Positions 1-4,419 of a stretch of DNA of 5,709 bases are shown here, piece after piece. The DNA is from Pseudomonadota bacterium (GTDB taxonomy: Bacteria > Myxococcota > Myxococcia > Myxococcales > Myxococcaceae): assembly GCA_023424585.1 (NCBI GenBank), contig JAFADT010000223.1:1-5709 (forward strand), given 5' to 3'. The notes beneath the pieces were generated by a model. The model had not been told where the DNA came from. It did not search any database and saw nothing but the letters and a program-made list of their open reading frames with translations. Within the stretch, counting starts at the first letter, position 1; each line of letters opens with the position of its first letter. Both the position numbers and the translations under genes were made by a program.

Positions 1-665
1 TGGAGCACGCCCGGGCGCTGGAGCACGTGAACATCCTGCATGTGTTCGACGTGGGCTCGGATGGGGACAGGCATTACCTGACGGTGGAGCTGCTGGAGGG
101 GAAGGACCTGCGGCAGGTGATGCAGGAGGGGCGCCCCACGCTGGCCAATGCCTTGCGGTGGCTGACGCACGCCACGGTGGCATTGGAGCATGCGCATGCG
201 CACGGGGTGCTGCACCGGGACGTGAAGCCAGGGAACCTGTTCATCACGCGCACGGGCGTGCTGAAGCTGATGGACTTCGGGCTGGCCAAGAGCGCGCATG
301 TGATGGGCAACACGGCCCAGGGCGCGACGCTGGGGACGCCGGAGTACATGGCGCCGGAGCAGGTGACCGGGACGCAGGTCTCCCCGGCCACGGACCTGTA
401 TGCGCTGGGCGTGGTGGCCTATGAGCTGCTGACGGGGCAGCTGCCGTTCCGGCATGCGCAGCCGGTGCCGCTGATGCTGATGCACGTGCAGGAGACGGCC
501 GTGCCTCCGCGGAGGCTGCGGCCGGAGCTGCCGGAGGCCTTCGAGCAGGTCGTGCTCCGGTTGATGCAGAAGCGGCCGGAGGCGCGGTACGCGAGCGCCA
601 CGGTGCTTCGCGTTGAACTGGCGAAGCTGTGGCGGCTGGTGCTCCAGCACGGACGCGCGTTATAG
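1..665 (+). CDS. PknB-type serine/threonine protein kinase, C-terminal part (5' end outside window)
   Basis: This is a eukaryotic-type (Hanks) protein kinase that transfers the ATP gamma-phosphate to Ser/Thr of protein partners. The reading frame is open from base 3, so the gene starts upstream; the Gly-rich loop, the VAIK lysine and the alpha-C glutamate are not in the window. Counting the codon at 3-5 as residue 1, the visible motifs are HVNIL (8-12), the catalytic loop HRDVKPGN with its aspartate at 73 and lysine at 75, DFG at 91-93, GTPEYMAPE ending the activation segment (APE 117-119), the helix-F motif TDLYALG, and the late conserved arginine in RPEARY. All active-site residues in view are intact, so it is probably an active kinase. 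The protein stops about 25 residues after the domain (stop TAG 663-665), with no membrane segment or sensor domain at this end, so any regulatory domain would have to be N-terminal. It is followed 27 nt later by the VOC gene. The substrate is unknown. Confidence 0.95.
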   Translation, partial: EHARALEHVNILHVFDVGSDGDRHYLTVELLEGKDLRQVMQEGRPTLANALRWLTHATVALEHAHAHGVLHRDVKPGNLFITRTGVLKLMDFGLAKSAHVMGNTAQGATLGTPEYMAPEQVTGTQVSPATDLYALGVVAYELLTGQLPFRHAQPVPLMLMHVQETAVPPRRLRPELPEAFEQVVLRLMQKRPEARYASATVLRVELAKLWRLVLQHGRAL

Positions 666-691
666 CGGGCTCCTTCCGCCGGGGGGCCCGC
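665..691 (+). promoter_or_regulatory. Hairpin filling the kinase-VOC intergenic gap
   Basis: The arms GCGGGCTCC (665-673) and GGGGCCCGC (683-691) form a 9-bp stem with one G-U wobble around a 9-nt loop. It begins on the last base of the kinase stop codon and ends one base before the VOC start. The only purine-rich tract that could serve as a ribosome binding site (GGGGGG, 681-686) is partly inside the right arm. The hairpin could weaken VOC translation or act as a terminator or processing point. There is no T-run after it, so classic intrinsic termination is not supported. The function is inferred from pairing only. Confidence 0.4.
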
Positions 692-692
692 C

Positions 693-1073
693 ATGTCTGT
701 CCGCTTCAACCACACCATCGTTCACGCGAAGGACCAGGTGGCGTCCGCGCGCTTCCTGGCGGAGCTGCTCGGACTGCCGGAGCCGAGGCCCTTCGGGCAC
801 TTCCATGCGGTGAAGCTGTCGGATGGGGCGACGCTCGACTACATGACGACGAAGGACGCCATCTCCCCCCAGCACTACGCGTTCCTGGTGTCGGAGGAGG
901 TCTTCGATTCGCTGATCGCGAAGCTCCGGGAGCGGAAGCTCCAGCACTGGGCGGATCCGTTCGGCCATCAAGAGAACCAGATCAACACCCATGACGGGGG
1001 CCGTGGGGTCTACTTCCAGGACCCCAGCGGCCACTACATGGAGGCCATCACCGTGTCCTACGGCGGGTGGTGA
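693..1073 (+). CDS. VOC-superfamily protein (glyoxalase/bleomycin-resistance fold)
   Basis: A 126-residue protein of the vicinal-oxygen-chelate superfamily, a single unit of two beta-alpha-beta-beta-beta modules. The first module opens with RFNHTIVHAKD and contains the helix ASARFLAELLGLP (17-29) and LDYM (48-51). The second contains QHYAFLV (60-66), GGRGVYFQDPSGHYMEAI (102-119) and a Tyr-Gly-Gly end. His7, His61 and Glu117 sit where this superfamily usually places metal ligands, so a divalent-metal-dependent enzyme or small-molecule binding protein is likely. The superfamily covers glyoxalases, dioxygenases, fosfomycin and bleomycin resistance proteins and others, and I cannot choose among these. 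Length is typical of a cytosolic single-domain member; there is no signal peptide. The ATG at 693 is chosen because the fold begins at residue 4. The ribosome site is poor and partly paired in the hairpin just upstream. It may be co-transcribed with the kinase, but no functional link is evident. Confidence 0.9.
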   Translation: MSVRFNHTIVHAKDQVASARFLAELLGLPEPRPFGHFHAVKLSDGATLDYMTTKDAISPQHYAFLVSEEVFDSLIAKLRERKLQHWADPFGHQENQINTHDGGRGVYFQDPSGHYMEAITVSYGGW

Positions 1074-1077
1074 TGGC

Positions 1078-1094
1078 TCTCCGCACGGCGGGGG
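1078..1094 (+). terminator. Short GC hairpin just after the VOC stop codon
   Basis: The left arm TCTCCGC (1078-1084) and right arm GCGGGGG (1088-1094) pair over 7 bp, including two G-U pairs, around an ACG loop. It starts 4 nt after the VOC stop. The location suits 3'-end formation or mRNA protection. No T-tract follows, so an intrinsic terminator is only a weak possibility. Confidence 0.3.
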
Positions 1095-1141
1095 CAGTCC
1101 ACCTCGTCGATTTAGCAAGACGCGCAACGCAGCTGGCATTG

Positions 1142-1173
1142 CTCCGTCAACGCCATCAGCAGCGCTGACGGGG
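1142..1173 (+). terminator. Imperfect hairpin in the VOC-selA gap, possible terminator or RNA structure
   Basis: CTCCGTCA (1142-1149) pairs with TGACGGGG (1166-1173), including one G-U. After a one-by-one A/C mismatch, CGC (1151-1153) pairs with GCG (1162-1164), leaving an 8-nt loop (1154-1161). With 11 base pairs it is the longest stem I found in this gap. It has no following T-run on the + strand. It may end the upstream transcript by another mechanism, or be a structural element. Confidence 0.3.
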
Positions 1174-1226
1174 GATGACTCTCCGAGCGTGTGAATACCC
1201 GAGGGGGAGAGGCTTCTCGCGGGGCG

Positions 1227-1256
1227 CCGACAAGGCAGGTGCGGTCCGCATAGACT
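1227..1256 (+). promoter_or_regulatory. Predicted sigma-70-type promoter of selA, likely leaderless
   Basis: A -35-like CCGACA (1227-1232, four of six matches to TTGACA) is followed after 18 nt by a -10-like TAGACT (1251-1256, fitting TANNNT). The ATG at 1265 begins 9 bases after the -10 ends, so the transcript start would fall at about 1263-1265, on or next to the start codon. There is no Shine-Dalgarno sequence between them. This arrangement matches leaderless transcription units known from several bacterial groups. It also supports 1265 over 1175 as the selA start, because an mRNA starting here would not contain 1175. The prediction is from sequence only. Confidence 0.5.
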
Positions 1257-1264
1257 CCCGGGGC

Positions 1265-2659
1265 ATGGGCGCTGCATCGAACTCCGCGGAGGGCAAGAAC
1301 GCACTGCTGCGTGGCCTCCCTTCCATCGAGCAACTCCTGCGACGGCCGTCGCTGGAGTCCCGGCTCGCGAACCTTCCCCATGCCCGCGCGGTCGCGGCCC
1401 TGCGGCTCGCGGTCGAACGCGTCCGAGCCCGGCTCCTCGCCGGGGACTCGCGACCCTTCGAGGACGCGGACGTGGAGGCGGCGCTCGCATCCCTCGCCAC
1501 GCCGAACCTGCGGCCGGTGATCAACGCCACCGGCGTCGTGCTCCACACGAACCTCGGCCGCGCACCGCTGGCTCCCGAAGCCGTGGAGCGCGTCGCCGCC
1601 GTGGCCCGGGGCTACTCCAACCTGGAATACGACCTGGACGAAGGCGAACGCGGCAGCCGCTACGCGCCGCTCATCGGCCTCTTGCGCACGCTCACCGGCG
1701 CGGAGGACGCCATCGTCGTCAACAACTGCGCGGGCGCCGTGCTGCTCGTGCTCGCCGCGCTCGCTTCCGGCCGCGAGTGCGTCGTGTCCCGCGGCGAGCT
1801 GGTGGAGATTGGCGGCGGCTTCCGCGTCCCGGACGTCATGCGCCAGTCCGGCGCGAAGCTCGTCGAGGTGGGCACCACCAACCGCACCCGCCGCGCGGAC
1901 TACGCCCAAGCGCTGGGCCCGGACACGGGCCTCATCGTGAAGGTCCACCGCTCCAACTTCGCGCTCGTCGGCTTCACCGAAGAGGCGTCCCTCGCGGAGC
2001 TCACCGAGCTGGGGCGCTCCCGTGACGTGCCCGTGTTCCAGGACCTGGGCTCCGGTGCGCTCGTGCCCCTGTCCGGCCCGGGCCTCCCTTCGGAGCCCAC
2101 CGTGGGCCAGGCCATCCGGGACGGCGCGGACGTCGTCGCGTTCTCCGGCGACAAGCTGCTCGGCGGCCCCCAGGCGGGCGTCGTCGTCGGCCGCGCGGAC
2201 CTGCTCCAGCGCGTCAAGTCCCACCCGCTCACACGTGCGCTGCGTGTCGACAAGATGACGGTCGCGGCCCTGGAGGCGACGCTGGAGCTTTACCGGGACG
2301 GCCGCCTGGACGCGGTCCCCACGCAAAGCCTGCTCACCCAGCAGCCCGTATTGTTACAGGCCCGTGCCGAACGCCTGGCAGGTCTGCTGGCGGCACGCGG
2401 CGTCGGGTGCCGGGTCGTGTCCGTGGATGGACAGGTGGGAGGAGGTGCCATGCCGCTGGCCAAGTTGCCTTCCTTCGCTTGCAGCCTCACCGTAGGAGCG
2501 CCGAAACTATTCCTGGATCGCCTGCGCGAAGGCGAAGTGCCGGTTATTGGCAGGATCGCGGACGACGAGGTGGTTCTCGACGTCCGGTGTCTCTCAGAGG
2601 AGGACCTGGGGCAGGTCGCGCAGGCCGTGGCGACCGCCCGTTTGGGAAGCCATCCATGA
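1265..2659 (+). CDS. selA: L-seryl-tRNA(Sec) selenium transferase (selenocysteine synthase)
   Basis: SelA is the cytosolic PLP enzyme that converts seryl-tRNA(Sec) to selenocysteinyl-tRNA(Sec) using selenophosphate. The 464-residue product matches the usual bacterial length (about 460). It shows the N-terminal tRNA-binding signature LPSIEQLLRRP, then RPVINATGVVLHTNLGRAPL, YSNLEYDLDEGERGSRY, NNCAGAV, GELVEIGGGFRVPDVM, VGTTNRTRRADY and KVHRSNFALVGFTEEA. The PLP lysine motif SGDKLLGGPQAG follows, with Lys297 as the expected Schiff-base residue, and the C-terminal part has VGGGAMPL and VPVIGRI. All look intact, so the enzyme should be functional. The ATG at 1265 is chosen because homology begins there and a promoter lies immediately upstream; an in-frame ATG at 1175 adds 30 unlikely residues. 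The stop TGA overlaps the HNH start. Part of the 3' end (about 2340-2560) is less GC-rich and includes a TTA leucine codon, rare in such genomes. No selB, selC or selD is present in the window. Confidence 0.97.
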   Translation: MGAASNSAEGKNALLRGLPSIEQLLRRPSLESRLANLPHARAVAALRLAVERVRARLLAGDSRPFEDADVEAALASLATPNLRPVINATGVVLHTNLGRAPLAPEAVERVAAVARGYSNLEYDLDEGERGSRYAPLIGLLRTLTGAEDAIVVNNCAGAVLLVLAALASGRECVVSRGELVEIGGGFRVPDVMRQSGAKLVEVGTTNRTRRADYAQALGPDTGLIVKVHRSNFALVGFTEEASLAELTELGRSRDVPVFQDLGSGALVPLSGPGLPSEPTVGQAIRDGADVVAFSGDKLLGGPQAGVVVGRADLLQRVKSHPLTRALRVDKMTVAALEATLELYRDGRLDAVPTQSLLTQQPVLLQARAERLAGLLAARGVGCRVVSVDGQVGGGAMPLAKLPSFACSLTVGAPKLFLDRLREGEVPVIGRIADDEVVLDVRCLSEEDLGQVAQAVATARLGSHP

Positions 2660-3249
2660 TCAACAGCGCCGTGCTCGTCTTAAACCGGTACTACCAACCG
2701 GTTCACGTGACGTCGGTCAAACGGGCTTTCTCCCTGCTGTATCAGGGCGTCGCCAAAGCCATCGATGAGGAGTACCGGCTGTATGAGTTCCAGGACTGGG
2801 CCGCCCTGAGCGCCACCCAGGACAGCATCACCACCATCGATCGCACCATCCGCATCCCGCGCGTCCTCGTGCTCGGCGCGTATGATCACCTGCCGCGCGC
2901 CAAGGTGCGCTTCTCGCGCCTCAACATCTACGCGCGCGACAACGACACCTGCCAGTACTGCGCGAGGCAGCTGCCCCGCACCGAGCTCAACCTGGACCAC
3001 GTCAACCCGCGCACCCAGGGCGGCAAGACGACCTGGGAGAACGTCGTGTGCTCCTGCGTGCCCTGCAACCTGAAGAAGGGCGGACGCACGCCGGAGCAGG
3101 CCGGGATGCGGCTGCTCAAGAAGCCCGTGCGCCCGCGCTGGACGCCGCTGTTCCGCGGCGCCATCCGCAAGGTCACCTACCGGGAGTGGCTGCCGTTCCT
3201 GCACCTCGCGGACGTGTCGTACTGGAACGTCGAGCTGCTCGACGAATAG
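2656..3249 (+). CDS. HNH endonuclease family protein
   Basis: A 197-residue protein with a C-terminal-half HNH nuclease module. The N-terminal part (INSAVLVLNRYYQPVHVTSVKRA and onward to about residue 85) matches the leader domain seen in a widespread family of stand-alone bacterial HNH proteins. The module has the zinc pair CQYC (Cys99, Cys102), LDHV with catalytic His115, GGKTTWENVV with Asn129, and CVPCN (Cys134, Cys137, Asn138), followed by LKKGGRTPEQAGM. This is an H-N-N variant with both zinc knuckles intact; Cys132 is an extra cysteine. It should be a metal-dependent nuclease, but its target is unknown: DNA repair, restriction or housekeeping are all possible. The start ATG at 2656 overlaps the selA stop (ATGA) and has GGGAAG at 2644-2649 as a usable ribosome site. 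The frame is also open upstream to 2407, but that stretch lies in selA and is out-of-frame noise. Translational coupling to selA is likely; a biochemical link is not obvious. Confidence 0.93.
   Translation: MINSAVLVLNRYYQPVHVTSVKRAFSLLYQGVAKAIDEEYRLYEFQDWAALSATQDSITTIDRTIRIPRVLVLGAYDHLPRAKVRFSRLNIYARDNDTCQYCARQLPRTELNLDHVNPRTQGGKTTWENVVCSCVPCNLKKGGRTPEQAGMRLLKKPVRPRWTPLFRGAIRKVTYREWLPFLHLADVSYWNVELLDE
2683..2703 (+). repeat. Perfect 7-bp inverted repeat in the first codons of the HNH gene
   Basis: AACCGGT (2683-2689) and ACCGGTT (2697-2703) are perfect reverse complements with a 7-nt spacer, so two ACCGGT palindromes lie 13 bp apart. The repeat covers codons 10-16. It could fold in mRNA close to the start codon or form a dyad protein site. 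It may also be a chance result of the coding sequence. Confidence 0.45.
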
Positions 3250-3372
3250 CAGCGGACGGCCCCCCGGTCGCCTGCTCTCCGGGCCTCCGGGCGCCGGGGC
3301 GCGGGCCTTGGGGGCTCCAGTGGCTGGCTGTGAAATGGCGGGGTGTCGACTCGGGCGGTAGGACGGGCTTTG
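3250..3372. other. Gap between HNH gene and MinD-like ATPase gene, with weak hairpin
   Basis: 123 nt of non-coding sequence. GCC (3283-3285) plus CCGG (3287-3290), with T3286 bulged, pair with CCGGGGC (3294-3300) around a GCG loop. No T-run follows, so termination is only possible. A poor promoter-like pair, TTGGGG (3309-3314) and TGAAAT (3331-3336) at 16 nt, lies downstream. The break in tight gene spacing, together with a ribosome site before 3373, suggests the ATPase begins a new transcription unit. Confidence 0.4.
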
Positions 3373-4419
3373 ATGCAAGCCTCCGTGAAGCCCGCCTCCC
3401 TGCCTTCAGCAGCACCCGCCTCGCTTGCTGGCGCTTCGCCGCGCGCGGGAAATGACGTTTCGTCTCCGGGCCCCGCGGGCCTGACGCGGCGCTCGCGCTC
3501 GCGGCGGATCATCGCGGTGGGCGGCGGCAAGGGCGGAATCGGCAAGTCCATGGTGTCCGCGAACCTGGGCGTGGCGCTCGCGCAGGCGGGCCAGAAGGTG
3601 CTGCTCGTGGACGCGGACCTGGGCGGCGCCAACCTGCACACCTGCCTGGGCGTGGGCCCCCCGGAGGCCACGCTGTCGGACTTCCTGCGGCGCGGGAAGG
3701 CGAACCTCGAAGAGGTGATGGTCGCCACCGGCGTGCCCGGGCTGTCGCTGATCGCCGGCGCGCAGGACTCGCTGGACGCGGCGAACCTCAAGTACGCGCA
3801 GAAGCAGAAGCTGCTGCGCACGCTGCTGTCGCAGACGACGGCGGACTACCTCATCCTGGACCTGGGCGCGGGCACCAGCTTCAACACGCTCGACTTCTTC
3901 CTCATCGCGGACCACGGCCTGCTCGTCGTGCTGCCGGAGCCCACGTCCGTGGAGAACGCGTACCGCTTCGTCAAGGCGGCCTTCTTCCGCAAGCTCCAGC
4001 AGACGGAGTCGCGCTACGGCATCCAGGACCTCGTCGAGGGCGCGCTGTCCACCCGCGAGGGCGGCCTGCGGACGCTGCACGACGTCGTCGCCCAGGTGCG
4101 GCGCAAGGCCCCGTCCGACGCGGAGCGGCTGGAGCGCGAGCTGGCGGCGTTCCACGTGCGGCTCGTCGTGAACCAGGCGCGCACGGACGCGGACGAGAAG
4201 GTCGGCGCCGCGATGGTGTCCGCGTGGAGGAAGTTCTTCGGCATCGACATGGATGACCTGGGGGCCCTGCGCCACGACGACGAGGCGTGGCGCGCGGTGC
4301 GCAAGCGCAAGCCGGTGCTCATCGAGCGGCCCGACTCGCCCGTGTCCCAGGGACTCCAGCGCATCGCCGCGCGCATCCTCACGCTCGACGGCCTTTCCCC
4401 CGAGCCCGCCACGCCATGA
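3373..4419 (+). CDS. MinD/FlhG-like P-loop ATPase (deviant Walker A)
   Basis: A 348-residue member of the SIMIBI MinD/ParA class, closest in style to the FlhG/YlxH group (COG0455-like). It has an about 40-residue Ala/Pro/Ser-rich N-terminal extension ending in a basic patch (RRSRSRR). The deviant Walker A motif GGGKGGIGKS follows, with signature Lys53 and Lys58, then LLVDADLGG with Asp80 and Asp82, and LILDLGAG with Asp163. Such ATPases usually dimerise on ATP and position or assemble large structures by cycling on a membrane or DNA surface. Residues about 200-260 form a charged, mostly helical stretch before RLVVNQAR. No clear C-terminal membrane-targeting helix is visible. ATG 3373 is chosen because AGGA (3360-3363) lies 9 nt upstream; a GTG at 3343 would add 10 residues. 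No flagellar or division genes are nearby, so neither FlhG nor MinD function should be assumed. Its stop overlaps the start of the J-like gene (ATGA), suggesting translational coupling and a shared role. Confidence 0.93.
   Translation: MQASVKPASLPSAAPASLAGASPRAGNDVSSPGPAGLTRRSRSRRIIAVGGGKGGIGKSMVSANLGVALAQAGQKVLLVDADLGGANLHTCLGVGPPEATLSDFLRRGKANLEEVMVATGVPGLSLIAGAQDSLDAANLKYAQKQKLLRTLLSQTTADYLILDLGAGTSFNTLDFFLIADHGLLVVLPEPTSVENAYRFVKAAFFRKLQQTESRYGIQDLVEGALSTREGGLRTLHDVVAQVRRKAPSDAERLERELAAFHVRLVVNQARTDADEKVGAAMVSAWRKFFGIDMDDLGALRHDDEAWRAVRKRKPVLIERPDSPVSQGLQRIAARILTLDGLSPEPATP

Larger units (their letters stand above)
1074..1264. other. Non-coding gap between VOC gene and selA
   Basis: 191 nt without a convincing gene. 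It contains the two hairpins listed separately (1078-1094 and 1142-1173), a 14-codon minus-strand ORF at 1112-1156 described under findings, and the selA promoter near its right end. A further possible long-range pairing joins CTCTCC (1179-1184) to GGAGAG (1206-1211). The in-frame ATG at 1175 could extend selA by 30 residues, but that extension has no recognisable SelA sequence. I found no tRNA (including selC) by eye. Confidence 0.6.

Noticed and set aside
1071..1112. Possible selenocysteine read-through of the VOC stop TGA
   Set aside because: The 13 codons after TGA (WLSARRG and so on) have no redox motif, and the VOC fold is already complete at residue 126.
1135..1150. Sigma-54-like TGGC...TTGC match in the VOC-selA gap
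   Set aside because: The GG and GC elements are about 5 bp apart instead of the required 10 bp.
1175..1264. N-terminal extension of selA from ATG 1175
   Set aside because: The added 30 residues have no SelA similarity, GGGGG directly abuts the ATG rather than giving a spaced ribosome site, and the best promoter lies downstream of it.
1112..2326. 404-codon open frame on the minus strand across selA
   Set aside because: It lies opposite a fully conserved selA, has Arg/Ala/Gly/Val-rich low-information sequence, and is the expected antisense shadow of high-GC coding DNA. Only its last 14 codons are discussed, as a finding.
2479..2513. Internal promoter for the HNH gene inside selA (TTGCAG with TATTCC)
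   Set aside because: The spacer is 23 nt, too long for a sigma-70 promoter, and the genes overlap as in an operon.
2407..2655. Upstream extension of the HNH frame
   Set aside because: It overlaps selA in another frame, is Arg/Gly-rich, and HNH-family similarity begins at the ATG at 2656.
3406..4275. 289-codon minus-strand open frame across the ATPase gene
   Set aside because: Arg/Val/Gln-rich shadow of the + strand codon bias, with no recognisable domain.
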